A stretch of 40,042 nt of DNA, from the NCBI GenBank assembly GCA_937873175.1, contig CALMVT010000189.1:1-40042 (forward strand), read 5' to 3'. The notes beneath the pieces were generated by a model. The model saw only the letters and a program-made list of their open reading frames with translations. It did no database searches and was not told the origin of the DNA. This document shows, in pieces, positions 1 through 8,709 of this stretch. Numbering within the stretch: the first letter of the stretch is position 1; each line of letters starts with the position of its first letter. The translations under genes were made by a program, and so were the position numbers. The stretch comes from an uncultured Acetobacteraceae bacterium. Lineage in GTDB: Bacteria; Pseudomonadota; Alphaproteobacteria; Acetobacterales; Acetobacteraceae.

Positions 1-15
1 GGGATCGAGTTCTGA
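1..15 (+). CDS. 3' end of an upstream gene, probably cobO
   Basis: The first 15 bases read Gly-Ile-Glu-Phe-stop. Corrinoid adenosyltransferases of the CobO/BtuR family commonly end in a GIEF-like tail, and cobO often precedes cobQ, so this is probably the last four codons of cobO. The assignment rests on four residues and the neighbourhood only. The stop TGA at 13-15 overlaps a possible CTG start of the next gene. Confidence 0.45.
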
Positions 16-1481
16 CCGCACGCGCCCTCATGCTGCAAGGCACCGGGTCGAGCGTTGGCAAGTCGCTGCTGGTGGCCGGGCTGGCGCGGGCCTGCCTGCG
101 GCGCGGCATCGCGGTGCGCCCGTTCAAGCCGCAGAACATGTCGAACAACGCCGCGGTCACGCCGGATGGTGGGGAGATCGGCCGGGCGCAGGCGCTGCAG
201 GCCCGGGCGGCGGGCGTAGCTCCTTCCGTCCACATGAACCCCGTGCTGCTGAAGCCGCAGAGCGAAACCGGATCGCAGGTCGTCGTGCAGGGCCGGGTCC
301 ACGCCACAGCCCGCGCCCGCGAATACCAGGCGATGAAGCCCGGCCTGATGCCCTTCGTGCTCGACAGCTTCCGCCGCCTGGCAAGCGAGGCCGAGCTGAT
401 TCTTGTAGAAGGCGCCGGCAGCGCGTCGGAGGTGAACCTGCGCGCCGGGGACATCGCCAACATGGGCTTCGCCCAGGCCACGGCGACCCCGGTGGTGGTG
501 GTCGGCGACATCGACCGCGGCGGGGTAATCGCCAGCCTGGTAGGCACCCAAGCGGTGCTGGACCCGGCGGATGCCCGGCTGGTGCGCGGCTTCATCGTGA
601 ACCGGATGCGCGGCGACCCGGCGCTGTTCGACGCCGGAATGGCATTCATCGCGGCACGGACCGGCTGGACGCCGCTCGGCCTCGTGCCTTACTTCGCGGG
701 GGCGACCCGGCTGCCGGCGGAGGACGCGGCGGACCTGGCGGAAGGCGAGCGGCGGCTTCAGCATGGGAAGCCTGGGGCCAGGCTGCGCATCGCCGTCCCC
801 GTGCTGCCGCGCATCGCCAATTTCGACGACCTGGACCCGCTGGCCGCCGAGCCGGACGTGGACCTGACGATGGTGCCGCTCGGCACGCCGTTGCCGGTGT
901 GCGACGTGGTGGTCCTGCCGGGATCGAAGGCGACGATGGCCGACCTGGCCGACCTGCGGGCCGCCGGGTGGGACATCGATATCCTGGTGCACCACCGGCG
1001 CGGCGGGTGGATCGTCGGGCTATGCGGCGGATATCAGATGCTGGGCCGCTCGATCCACGACCCGCAGGGGATCGAGGGGGCGGCAGGCCGGGTCGCCGGG
1101 CTTGGCCTGCTGGACGTGGAGACCGTGCTCACCGGAGAAAAGCGGCTGACGGAAGTATCGGGCCGGTCCGGCGACGGCGTGGCGTTCCATGGCTACGAGA
1201 TGCACATGGGCCGCACCACCGGCTTGGCGACTGGGCGGCCCTTGCTGCACCTGGCGGATGGGCGCGCGGACGGGGCCTGCTCTCCGGACGGGTCGGTGCT
1301 CGGCACCTACATGCACGGGCTGTTCGCCGATGACAGGCAGCGCAGCGCGTGGCTGCGGCGTTGGGGCGCGGCGCCGTCGGGTTATCGGCATGAGAAGGCG
1401 GTCGAGCAAGCGCTGGATCAGCTGGCGCAACACCTGGAAGCGCATTGCAACGTGGACCGTCTGCTCAGCCTCGCAGCGTAG
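12..1481 (+). CDS. cobQ: Cobyric acid synthase CobQ
   Basis: Glutamine-dependent amidation of adenosylcobyrinic acid a,c-diamide to adenosylcobyric acid, in late cobalamin synthesis. The N-terminal part is a dethiobiotin-synthetase-like ATPase: P-loop GTGSSVGKS close to the start, the family block KPQNMSNNA, then VEGAGS. The C-terminal half is a class I glutamine amidotransferase, with the nucleophile Cys in [10 protein letters not shown] near residue 338 and its His in YMHGLF near 435. Length of about 489 aa is normal. The first ATG is at 30, but the usual N-terminus ([12 protein letters not shown]) is matched if translation starts at CTG 12, which overlaps the upstream TGA as CTGA. ATG 30 remains the conservative start. 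The next gene, cobD, is on the other strand and its 3' end overlaps this gene by 17 bases. Confidence 0.95.
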   Translation: MTARALMLQGTGSSVGKSLLVAGLARACLRRGIAVRPFKPQNMSNNAAVTPDGGEIGRAQALQARAAGVAPSVHMNPVLLKPQSETGSQVVVQGRVHATARAREYQAMKPGLMPFVLDSFRRLASEAELILVEGAGSASEVNLRAGDIANMGFAQATATPVVVVGDIDRGGVIASLVGTQAVLDPADARLVRGFIVNRMRGDPALFDAGMAFIAARTGWTPLGLVPYFAGATRLPAEDAADLAEGERRLQHGKPGARLRIAVPVLPRIANFDDLDPLAAEPDVDLTMVPLGTPLPVCDVVVLPGSKATMADLADLRAAGWDIDILVHHRRGGWIVGLCGGYQMLGRSIHDPQGIEGAAGRVAGLGLLDVETVLTGEKRLTEVSGRSGDGVAFHGYEMHMGRTTGLATGRPLLHLADGRADGACSPDGSVLGTYMHGLFADDRQRSAWLRRWGAAPSGYRHEKAVEQALDQLAQHLEAHCNVDRLLSLAA

Positions 1482-2448
1482 CGGCCCAAAGCAGCAGGTA
1501 GGCCGCCATCTGCAGCGCGCAGGCGGTGCGATAGAGCGACAGCGCCCGGCCGAGATCACGCAGCGTGGCCTCTACTCGTCCGTCGCCCATCCAGGCGTCG
1601 TCCACCCGCGTTTCGCCATACACCCGCGGACCCGCGAGCCGCAGGCCGAGCGCCCCGGCCATCGCCGCCTCCGGCCAGCCCGCGTTCGGCGACCGATGCC
1701 GCCTGGAATCCCGCCGCACCGCCCGCCATGCTCCCCGCGCGGACGCGCCGGGGTGCAGGAACGCAGCCAGGGTGAGCCACCCGGCCGCAAGGCGGGACGC
1801 CGGCAGGTTCACCGCGTCATCCAGCCGAGCCGACGCCCAGCCGAACGCCCGGTGCCGGGGCGTGAGGTGGCCGATCATGCTGTCCGCGGTGTTGACGGCC
1901 TTGTAGGCGGCGATCCCCGGCAGGCCGAGCAGCGCCCCCCAAAGTGCTGGGGCGACGACGCCGTCGGAGAAGTTCTCGGCCAGGCTCTCGATGGCGGCTC
2001 GGAGGACGGCCGCCTCGTCCAGGGTGTCCGGGTTGCGCCCGACGATATGGGCGACGGCGGCGCGTCCGGCGGGCAGGCCGCCTCGGCGCAGGTCACGGCC
2101 GACCGCGGCGACGAAGCTCCACAGGCTACGCTGTGCGATAAGCGTACTTGCGGCGGTGGCCGTCAGAAGCAGCGACAGTGCTGGGGGCAAGGCTCGGGAC
2201 CCGGCCTGCAACGCCGCCGCCGGGACGGTGGCCGCGGCGAGCAGCGCCGCCACGGCGAGGATGCCCCAAAGGCGGCGCGTTTGCGGGCCTGCCCCCTCGC
2301 GGTTCCAGGCCCGGTCCATCCAGCCGATCAGCGCGCCCGCCCACATCACGGGATGCCCAATGGCGCGCAGGGCGCCGCCGGGGTATCCCGCCGCGGCCTC
2401 CAACGCCAGGGCACAGGCAATCAGGCCCAGGTTGGAGGCGAGAAGCAT
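1465..2448 (-). CDS. cobD: Adenosylcobinamide-phosphate synthase CobD/CbiB
   Basis: Integral membrane enzyme that attaches the aminopropanol (phosphate) arm to adenosylcobyric acid. It begins [19 protein letters not shown] and contains [19 protein letters not shown], typical of the CbiB/CobD family, followed by several hydrophobic segments; the conserved core includes [18 protein letters not shown] and the segment [14 protein letters not shown]. Predicted 327 aa, a usual length. The start at 2448 is preferred because the longer frame to 2493 adds 15 charged residues that run into cobC; no clear Shine-Dalgarno is visible. Only 15 bases separate this start from that of divergent cobC, so at least one promoter must lie inside a neighbouring gene. 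Confidence 0.93.
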   Translation of the reverse strand: MLLASNLGLIACALALEAAAGYPGGALRAIGHPVMWAGALIGWMDRAWNREGAGPQTRRLWGILAVAALLAAATVPAAALQAGSRALPPALSLLLTATAASTLIAQRSLWSFVAAVGRDLRRGGLPAGRAAVAHIVGRNPDTLDEAAVLRAAIESLAENFSDGVVAPALWGALLGLPGIAAYKAVNTADSMIGHLTPRHRAFGWASARLDDAVNLPASRLAAGWLTLAAFLHPGASARGAWRAVRRDSRRHRSPNAGWPEAAMAGALGLRLAGPRVYGETRVDDAWMGDGRVEATLRDLGRALSLYRTACALQMAAYLLLWAATLRG

Positions 2449-2463
2449 CGGGCGGGAGCTAAC

Positions 2464-3450
2464 ATGGCGGACTCTGAATTGGCGATGGCCCATGGCGGCG
2501 GCCTGATCGCCGCGCGGGCCATGTTCCCCATGGCGCCGAGGCCGTGGATCGACCTTTCAACCGGGATCAACCCACTGCCCTACCCCATGCCCGCCTTGCC
2601 ACCGGAGGCTTACCAGCGCCTGCCGGAACCCGAGGAGGTGCTGCGGCTCGAAGCTGCGGCGGCCCGAACCTATGGCGTTGCCGATCCCCGGACCGTTGTG
2701 GCGGCGCCGGGCACGCAAGTCCTGATCAGCATGCTGCCGCACCTGTTCCGGCCCGCCCGCGTCGCCGTTGTCGGTTTCACCTACTCCGAGCACACGGCGG
2801 CGTGGTCTGCAGCCGGCAGCACGGTTTCAGTTGTCCCCGGCGTCGCATCGGTCGACTCGGAACCCGCCGCGGTGCTATGCAACCCCAACAATCCCGACGG
2901 CCGCCGTACCCGCGTTGCGGATCTGCTGGCCTTGGCCGCCCGAGTCGAAGTGATGGTGGTGGATGAGGCGTTCGCCGACCTTGAAGCGCCGGGCCTCAGC
3001 CTCGCGCCCGTACTGCCGGCCAACGCAGTCGTGCTACGGTCGTTCGGCAAAACATACGGGCTAGCCGGGCTGCGCCTGGGGTTTGCCGTGGCGGCCCTTC
3101 CGATGGCGCGCGTCATCCGCAATGCCCTGGGACCTTGGGCGGTCAGCGGCGCCGCGGTGGCGTTTGGCACGGCGGCGCTGTCGGACGCCGCGTGGCTCCG
3201 AGCCACGCGCATTCGACTACAAGCCGACGCGGCACGGCTGGATGGCTTGCTGACGCAGGCCGGTTTCCGGATCGTGGGCGGCACGTGCCTGTTCCGGCTG
3301 GCTCAGCACGCCGAGGCGGCAGCGACTTTCGACCGCCTCGGCCAGTCCGGTATCCTGGTGCGGCGCTTCAACGCGGAGCCTAGCTGGCTCCGCTTCGGTA
3401 TCCCCGGCAAAGGCTGGGACCGGCTTGCTGCCGCGTTAACCTTTGCGTGA
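2464..3450 (+). CDS. cobC: Threonine-phosphate decarboxylase CobC (PLP aminotransferase fold)
   Basis: PLP enzyme of the CobC family (CobD in Salmonella), which by family knowledge decarboxylates L-threonine O-3-phosphate to the aminopropanol phosphate used by the CobD/CbiB step. Fold-type I landmarks are visible: STGINPLPYP near residue 34, the NPNNPDGR block, the VVDEAF aspartate and the PLP lysine in RSFGKTYGLAGLRLGF. Translation is taken from ATG 2464, 5 bases after GGAG; this gives 328 aa, typical for the family. An in-frame reading frame extends far upstream across cobD but has no support. A strong hairpin follows the stop. Confidence 0.93.
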   Translation: MADSELAMAHGGGLIAARAMFPMAPRPWIDLSTGINPLPYPMPALPPEAYQRLPEPEEVLRLEAAAARTYGVADPRTVVAAPGTQVLISMLPHLFRPARVAVVGFTYSEHTAAWSAAGSTVSVVPGVASVDSEPAAVLCNPNNPDGRRTRVADLLALAARVEVMVVDEAFADLEAPGLSLAPVLPANAVVLRSFGKTYGLAGLRLGFAVAALPMARVIRNALGPWAVSGAAVAFGTAALSDAAWLRATRIRLQADAARLDGLLTQAGFRIVGGTCLFRLAQHAEAAATFDRLGQSGILVRRFNAEPSWLRFGIPGKGWDRLAAALTFA

Positions 3451-3456
3451 CCCAAC

Positions 3457-3488
3457 GGCGGGGCCGGACCCGCAGGTCCGGCCCCGCC
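3457..3488. terminator. 14-bp perfect hairpin between convergent cobC and clpP
   Basis: Arms at 3457-3470 and 3475-3488 are perfectly complementary and GC-rich, with a 4-base loop. The hairpin lies between two convergent stop codons, 7 bases after that of cobC and 7 bases before that of clpP. There is no T-tract on either side, so it may act as a bidirectional mRNA end or block rather than a classical intrinsic terminator. Confidence 0.6.
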
Positions 3489-3495
3489 CGAACGG

Positions 3496-4164
3496 TCAGC
3501 GGTCCTTCATGCTAGTGATGATCCGGCTCACCATGCCGTAGGCGATGGCTTCCTCCGCGCTCATCCAGTAGTTGCGGTCGGTGTCGCGGGTCACGCGCTC
3601 CATCGTCTGCCCGGTTTCCTTGACGATAATGCCGTTGATGCGCTCGCGCATCTTGATAATTTCCCGCGCCTCGATGTCGATGTCGGTGGCCGGGCCGCGC
3701 ACGCCGCCCATCGGCTGGTGCAGGAGGAAGCGCGTGTTGGGCAGGCAAAGCCGCCGCTCCTTGACGCCGGCCAGGAAGATCAGCGCCCCGGCGCTGGCGA
3801 CCCAGCCGGTGCCGATCACCCGCACCGGAGCGATGGCGTCCACGAAGCGGATCATGTCGTGAATGGTGTCGCCGCTTTCCACGTGGCCGCCGGGCGAGTT
3901 CACGTAAACGTCGATCGGCTTATCGGAATCGCTCGCGAGCGCCAGCAGGCGCCCCGTCACGTCGCGGGCGACCTTGTCGTTGATCGCGCCGAACACCAGC
4001 ACCTTGCGGGTGTTGAACAGCCGGTGCTCCAGCTCGTTGATCGGCGAGGACAGCGTCTTGTTGTCATCCGGCTCCTTTGGCTCGGGGCCGATCGGCTCAG
4101 GGACTTCCGGGGCGTCGGGGTCTTCGTCATCGGCGCGCGGCGCGAAGCGGTTAAGTGCTGCCAA
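3496..4164 (-). CDS. ClpP-family serine protease, atypical paralogue
   Basis: ClpP-fold peptidase of 222 aa. The triad looks intact: Ser124 in GWVASAGALIF, His149 in FLLHQPMGG, and an Asp at 194 or 196 before NYWMSAEEA. The NSPGG block is present near residue 89. It departs from housekeeping ClpP: the serine motif is VASAG rather than the usual QAASMG, and the N-terminal axial-loop region is replaced by an acidic, proline-rich stretch (about residues 11-35) before NELEHRLF. Start is TTG 4164, placed 6 bases after AGGAG at 4171-4175; the longer frame to 4290 has no such site. It lies 83 bases downstream of serA on the same strand. Whether it works with ClpX/ClpA or alone cannot be told from sequence. 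Confidence 0.85.
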   Translation of the reverse strand: MAALNRFAPRADDEDPDAPEVPEPIGPEPKEPDDNKTLSSPINELEHRLFNTRKVLVFGAINDKVARDVTGRLLALASDSDKPIDVYVNSPGGHVESGDTIHDMIRFVDAIAPVRVIGTGWVASAGALIFLAGVKERRLCLPNTRFLLHQPMGGVRGPATDIDIEAREIIKMRERINGIIVKETGQTMERVTRDTDRNYWMSAEEAIAYGMVSRIITSMKDR

Positions 4165-4247
4165 GGTGAACTCCTGCGGAAAGGTGGCGCATATATAGTG
4201 CGGCTGCCCCCCGGCGACCAATCCCCGGACGGTCGGCCGGGGGAACG

Positions 4248-5495
4248 CTAATCGAGCGCCCGCGCCCGGATGGTGCCCTCGATGTCGCACAGCGCCGCCA
4301 GCGTCGCCGTGCGTCCGGTCGGCCGGCGCTCCACATCGACCATGACGTAGCCCAGCTCCCCGTCGGTTTGCAGCACCTGCGCCAACACGTTCAGGCCGAT
4401 CTGGCTGAACACGGCGTTGATCTGGCCGAGCACGCCGGGCACGTTGCGATGGACGTGCAGGAAGCGCGGCCGGCCCGGGATGCGCGGCTGCTCCACATGC
4501 GGGAAGTTGACAGCGCCGCCGGTCGATCCGCTGTCCAGGAAGTCCAGCAGCTTGCGCGCGACCTCCTCGCCGATGCGCTCCTGCGCTTCCTCCGTGGAGC
4601 CGCCGATATGCGGGGTCAGGATCACGTTCGGGAGACCCTGCAGCGGCGAGGTGAACCGCTCGCCCGCGGATTTCGGCTCGACCGGAAACACGTCCACGGC
4701 CGCGCCGGCCAGCCGCCCGGCGCGCAGCGCCTCCGCCAGCGCTTGGAGGTCCACCACCCGGCCGCGGGAATTGTTGATCAGATATGCACCGGGCCGCATG
4801 GCGGCGATTTCGGCGGCGCCGATCATACCGCGGGTCGCCGGCAGGTCAGGCACGTGCAGGGTCACGACATCGCTGCGGCCCAGTAGTTCACGCAGCGTTG
4901 CTACCGACTCCGTGTTGCCATGGCGCAGCTTGTTGGTGCGGTCAAAGAAGATCACCCGCATGCCCATCGCCTCGGCGAGCGTCGATAGCTGGCTGCCGAT
5001 GTTGCCGTAGCCGACGATGCCCAGCACCTTGCCGCGCACCTCGAAGCTGCCGACGGCCGACTTGTCCCAGCCGCCCTCGTGCGCCTCCGCCGAACGCGGC
5101 GTAACGCGGCGCAGCAACATGACGATCTCGCCCATCGTCAATTCGGCGACGCTGCGGGTGTTGCTGAACGGCGCGTTGAACACCGGAATGCCCATCGCTC
5201 GGGACGCCTGCAGGTCCACCTGGTCGGTGCCGATGCAGAAGCAGCCCACCGCCATCAGCGGCCCGGCGCCCGCGAGCACGGCGCTTGAAAGCTGGGTTCG
5301 GCTGCGGATGCCGATGATGTGCGCGCCGCGGACGGCCTCGGCGAGCGCCGCGCCTTCCAGCGCCTTGGCGTGGCGCTGCACGTCGGTGTAGCCGGCGGCG
5401 GCGAACAGTTCGGCGGCGCTGGCGCTGATGCCCTCCAGTAGGACGACGCGGGTTTCGGCGCGTCCGAAGGGAGCATCGGGCAAGAGGCGGGGCAT
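4248..5495 (-). CDS. serA: D-3-phosphoglycerate dehydrogenase SerA, ACT-domain form
   Basis: First step of serine synthesis: NAD-dependent oxidation of 3-phosphoglycerate. The 415-aa protein has a catalytic/Rossmann core with GYGNIGSQ (residues 162-169) and the D-isomer dehydrogenase triad Arg244 (NNSRGRVVD), Glu273 (FPVEP) and His296 (TPHIGGS). A C-terminal ACT domain (about 340-410, HVHRNVPGVLGQINAVF) is the usual serine-binding regulatory module. Length and layout match the short E. coli-type enzyme. The start at 5495 has AAGGA about 9 bases upstream. Phosphohydroxypyruvate aminotransferase (serC) is not adjacent in this window. Confidence 0.93.
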   Translation of the reverse strand: MPRLLPDAPFGRAETRVVLLEGISASAAELFAAAGYTDVQRHAKALEGAALAEAVRGAHIIGIRSRTQLSSAVLAGAGPLMAVGCFCIGTDQVDLQASRAMGIPVFNAPFSNTRSVAELTMGEIVMLLRRVTPRSAEAHEGGWDKSAVGSFEVRGKVLGIVGYGNIGSQLSTLAEAMGMRVIFFDRTNKLRHGNTESVATLRELLGRSDVVTLHVPDLPATRGMIGAAEIAAMRPGAYLINNSRGRVVDLQALAEALRAGRLAGAAVDVFPVEPKSAGERFTSPLQGLPNVILTPHIGGSTEEAQERIGEEVARKLLDFLDSGSTGGAVNFPHVEQPRIPGRPRFLHVHRNVPGVLGQINAVFSQIGLNVLAQVLQTDGELGYVMVDVERRPTGRTATLAALCDIEGTIRARALD

Positions 5496-5583
5496 GGCAG
5501 AGGTTCCTTCGTGGTGCTCACCAAGCATCGTTCTGCGGAGCGTGCTCACGCGTAGCAGGCAAAATGATGCGTCTTCAACGGCC

Positions 5584-5627
5584 CCTAAGCAGGCATTCGT
5601 GGCGCAAGCCACGAATGCCTGCTTAGG
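5584..5627. repeat. 20-bp perfect inverted repeat with GCAA loop
   Basis: Arms 5584-5603 and 5608-5627 are perfectly complementary and the 4-base loop is GCAA, a GNRA-type tetraloop if transcribed on the plus strand. It lies between the divergent serA start (5495) and the ABC transporter start (5675), so it would be in a 5' leader rather than at a 3' end. No T-tract follows. It could be a REP-like extragenic palindrome, a leader structure or an operator. I did not notice another copy in this window. Confidence 0.7.
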
Positions 5628-5674
5628 CCGAACCGGCACCTGGCGATCCATCGCGGGCTTGCCAAGCCGGGGCG

Positions 5675-7549
5675 ATGCGGGAACAAGCCCCCATGCCGCC
5701 GAACATTGATCCGCCCCGCCCGTCCTTGCGGGCACGCTTGGGCGCGCTGCGCACCTTGCCGCCCTTCCTGGCGCTGATCTGGCGCACCAGCCCGGCGCTC
5801 ACCGCGGCGACATTGGCGCTCCGGCTTGTGCGGGCGCTGCTGCCGGTGGCGGTGCTGTTCCTGGGCAAGCTGATCATCGACGAGGTGTTGCACCTATCGC
5901 AGCAGCCCGATCACCCGGCGGACGCCGCCGGCTGGATCGCGAGCGGCCTGGTGCTGCGGCTCGCGTGGCTGCTTCTGGCGGAGCTGGGCTTGGCAGTGCT
6001 GACGGACGTGTTGGGCCGGGTGGTGTCCCTGGTGGACGCGTTGCTGGCCGAGCGGTTCACCAATGCGTCCAGCATCCGGCTGATGCAGCACGCGGCGACG
6101 CTCGACCTGGAAGACTTCGAGGACAGCGAGTTGCAGGACAAGCTGGACCGCGCCCGGCGGCAGACCGCGGGGCGCACGACGCTGATCAGCCAGATGTTCG
6201 GCCGGGCGCAGGACCTGGTGACGGTGGCGAGCTTCGCCGCCGGGCTTGCGGCCTATGCGCCGTGGCTGATCGCACTGCTGCTGCTGGCGCTGGTCCCCGC
6301 CTTCGTGGGCGAGGCGCATTTCAATGCGCAGGATTACGCGCTGAGCTTTGCCCGCACGGCGGAGCGGCGGGAGCTCGACTATGTCCGGCAGACCGGCGCC
6401 AGCACGGAAACGGCCAAAGAAGTCAAGATCTTCGGCCTCAACGACTTCCTGATCGAGCGTTACCGGCAGTTGTCGCTGGCCATGCAGGCGGAGAACCGGC
6501 GGCTCGCGGTGCGCCGGGCCGGCTGGGGCGGGGCGTTCGCGGCGCTTGGCACGGTCGGCTACTACGTCGCCTATGCCTACCTCGCGTGGCGGACGCTGAG
6601 CGGCGGGTTCAGCATCGGCGACCTCACCTTCCTGGCCGGCTCGTTCCTGCGGCTGCGCGGGCTGCTGGAAGGGCTGCTCACCGGCTTCTCCAGCCTGGCC
6701 AGCCAGGCGCTATATCTCGACGACCTGTTCTCGTTCTTCGAGGTGGAGCCGGAAATCCATTCGCCCGCGGAGCCGCGTCCCTTCCCTGCTACGATCAGCA
6801 CCGGCTTCGTGTTCGAGGGCGTCGGCTTCCGCTACCCCGGCGCCGAGCGCTGGGCCGTCCGCAACCTCAATTTCACGCTTTGCCCCGGCGAAACCCTGGC
6901 CCTGGTCGGCGAGAACGGCGCCGGCAAGACCACATTGGTGAAGCTGCTGGCCCGGTTATACGACCCCGACGAGGGCCGCATCCTGCTGGACGGGCGCGAT
7001 ATCCGGGAATACGACCTGGACGTGCTGCGCGGCAGCATGGGCGTGATCTTCCAGGACTTCGTGCGCTACTACATGACCGCCGCCGACAACATCGCGGTGG
7101 GCCGCATCGAGGCGCGCGACGACCGCGGCCGGATCGAGGCCGCCGCCCGCCGCGGCCTGGCCGACGACGTGATCCGCCGCCTGCCCCGGGAGTACGAGCA
7201 GATGATCGGCCGCCGCTTTCGCAGCGGCATCGAGCTGTCGGGCGGCGAATGGCAGAAGATCGCCATTGCCCGCGCCTACATGCGCGACGCCCCCCTGCTG
7301 ATCCTGGACGAGCCGACGGCCGCGCTCGACGCCCGGTCCGAGTTCGAGGTGTTCCAGCGGTTCAAGGAGCTGAGCGCCGGGCGCACGGCGGTGCTGATCT
7401 CCCATCGGTTCAGCAGCGTGCGGATGGCCGACCGCATCCTGGTGATGGCTGGCGGCGAGATCGAGGCGTCAGGCACGCACGAAGCACTCCTGGCGCAGCG
7501 CGGGCGCTATGCCGAGTTGTTCGAGCTACAGGCGGCGGGCTACCGCTAG
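5675..7549 (+). CDS. ABC exporter, fused membrane and ATPase domains
   Basis: Half-size ABC transporter of 624 aa, expected to work as a dimer in the inner membrane. The N-terminal ~330 residues are hydrophobic and contain the coupling-region block ASTETAKEVKIFGL, typical of ABCB-type exporters. The ATPase domain follows: Walker A GENGAGKT near residue 412, signature LSGGEWQK near 521, Walker B LLILDEPTAALD near 542, H-loop ISHRFSSV. The substrate cannot be told. ATG 5675 and ATG 5693 are both possible starts, neither with a strong ribosome site. Its stop codon and that of the convergent Rieske gene overlap in the palindrome CTAG at 7546-7549. Confidence 0.9.
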   Translation: MREQAPMPPNIDPPRPSLRARLGALRTLPPFLALIWRTSPALTAATLALRLVRALLPVAVLFLGKLIIDEVLHLSQQPDHPADAAGWIASGLVLRLAWLLLAELGLAVLTDVLGRVVSLVDALLAERFTNASSIRLMQHAATLDLEDFEDSELQDKLDRARRQTAGRTTLISQMFGRAQDLVTVASFAAGLAAYAPWLIALLLLALVPAFVGEAHFNAQDYALSFARTAERRELDYVRQTGASTETAKEVKIFGLNDFLIERYRQLSLAMQAENRRLAVRRAGWGGAFAALGTVGYYVAYAYLAWRTLSGGFSIGDLTFLAGSFLRLRGLLEGLLTGFSSLASQALYLDDLFSFFEVEPEIHSPAEPRPFPATISTGFVFEGVGFRYPGAERWAVRNLNFTLCPGETLALVGENGAGKTTLVKLLARLYDPDEGRILLDGRDIREYDLDVLRGSMGVIFQDFVRYYMTAADNIAVGRIEARDDRGRIEAAARRGLADDVIRRLPREYEQMIGRRFRSGIELSGGEWQKIAIARAYMRDAPLLILDEPTAALDARSEFEVFQRFKELSAGRTAVLISHRFSSVRMADRILVMAGGEIEASGTHEALLAQRGRYAELFELQAAGYR

Positions 7550-8595
7550 GCCGGCGCCGCCCCGCACGCCGCAAGCAGCCCGCGCAGGTCCTGGATCGCC
7601 GGGAACACCTCCTGGTTCAAATCGCAGCCCTGCCGGTCATGCGCGGCCTGCTCCATTTCCACGATGGCGCGGTCCTCGGCGAAGATGCGCTCGGTGAAGA
7701 ACACCAGGAACGGCCAGGCCGCCTCGATCAGGCCGGGGATGCGCGGGCGGCGCACCGAGAGGAGGCCGAAGGTGCGATTGGTGCGCTGGTCCGCATCGAG
7801 CGGCACGTAAACGATCCACAGGTCCATCACCGGGATGTCGTCCCCGGCCCAGATCTTCAGCGTTTGATACGGATACTCGGTCCGAATCGTCATCTTGTCG
7901 CGGTTGTTCCCCCAGCCGCCGACCCGCTTGGAGCCGAACACCACGCGCTCACCGAGCGACTGCCCGCCGCCGGTGCGTGCAAAGGTGTAGTCGATCTCCA
8001 GCCAGTCCTCGCCCATCCGGCGGCCGAGGAAGCGCGGGCGGATCTGGCCCATCTGCGCGCGGTGCAGGAACTGGTGGTTCATGTCCATCAGGTTCTCGTG
8101 CATGAACGTGTAATGGCAGCCGATGGGCTTGCCGAAGCGCCTGGTCTTGTAGGCGGGGTTTGCGACGGAGCCGAGGGCGGGAAATGGGCACGACTCCGCC
8201 AGGCCGGCGTCGCCTGGAAAAACGAAGATCAGCCCCTCGGCTTCCCGGCATGGATAAGCGCGCACGCCGTTCGGCAGGCGGCCCTTGCCGAGATACGGCA
8301 CGTCGGTGCAGCGGCCGGTCCGGTCATAGGCCCACCCATGGTAGCAGCAGCGGATTGCCTCGCCGTCCACGACCCCTTTATGCAGCGGCACCTGGCGGTG
8401 GGCGCAACGGTCCTCCAGCGCGAAAACGTCGCCCTGCTTGCTCCGCGCCAGCACAATCGGTTCGCCGGCAAATCGGGTGCCGAGCGCCCCGCCCGGCTTC
8501 ACCTCGCGCGACCACGCCAAGGGATACCAATGGTCGGGATGCGCGCCGATCCGGCGCAGGTCGGTGCCGGCCAAAGTGTTGGGTCCGTCAAGCAT
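7546..8595 (-). CDS. Rieske non-haem iron oxygenase, large subunit type
   Basis: Terminal oxygenase of a ring-hydroxylating/demethylating family, 349 aa. The Rieske [2Fe-2S] ligands are Cys64-x-His66 (CAHRQ) and Cys83-x2-His86 (CCYHGW). The catalytic iron site is suggested by Asp171-x2-His174-x3-His178 (DMNHQFLH). The remainder is a START-like oxygenase fold. No reductase or ferredoxin partner is adjacent, so electron donors must be encoded elsewhere. Start at 8595 is chosen because GGAG lies 6 bases upstream; the frame could extend to 8631. It is divergent from the P450 gene across about 110 bp that hold three 14-bp repeats. Substrate unknown. Confidence 0.88.
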   Translation of the reverse strand: MLDGPNTLAGTDLRRIGAHPDHWYPLAWSREVKPGGALGTRFAGEPIVLARSKQGDVFALEDRCAHRQVPLHKGVVDGEAIRCCYHGWAYDRTGRCTDVPYLGKGRLPNGVRAYPCREAEGLIFVFPGDAGLAESCPFPALGSVANPAYKTRRFGKPIGCHYTFMHENLMDMNHQFLHRAQMGQIRPRFLGRRMGEDWLEIDYTFARTGGGQSLGERVVFGSKRVGGWGNNRDKMTIRTEYPYQTLKIWAGDDIPVMDLWIVYVPLDADQRTNRTFGLLSVRRPRIPGLIEAAWPFLVFFTERIFAEDRAIVEMEQAAHDRQGCDLNQEVFPAIQDLRGLLAACGAAPA

Positions 8596-8667
8596 CGGTG
8601 TCTCCGCAGTTGCCCGACCATCCGGCGTCATTGCACTCGCGTCAATGCAAGGCGGGACAAATCCCGG

Positions 8668-8709
8668 TGCTGGTCCGCCAGTGCTGGTCTGCCCATGCTG
8701 GTCCGATGG
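8668..8709. repeat. Three 14-bp tandem repeats in a divergent promoter region
   Basis: The core TGCTGGTC starts at 8668, 8682 and 8696, an exact 14-bp period. The first two units are near identical (TGCTGGTCCGCCAG and TGCTGGTCTGCCCA); the third diverges after TGCTGGTCCG. They sit between the Rieske gene start (8595) and the P450 start (8706 or 8733). A direct-repeat operator is possible, but chance in GC-rich DNA is not excluded. Confidence 0.55.

Noticed and set aside
1189-3450. A 753-codon open frame covering cobD and cobC
   Set aside because: Only its last 328 residues are a real protein (CobC); the first part is the antisense shadow of cobD and has no family features.
5584-5627. Insertion-sequence end or excision scar
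   Set aside because: No transposase gene, target-site duplication or second copy was seen nearby.
7546-7549. Shared stop codon CTAG between convergent genes as a functional signal
   Set aside because: It is a neat arrangement but CTAG read on both strands gives a stop by chance, and no terminator lies here.
8668-8709. CRISPR-like repeats
   Set aside because: Units are 14 bp, imperfect, only three, and have no spacers.
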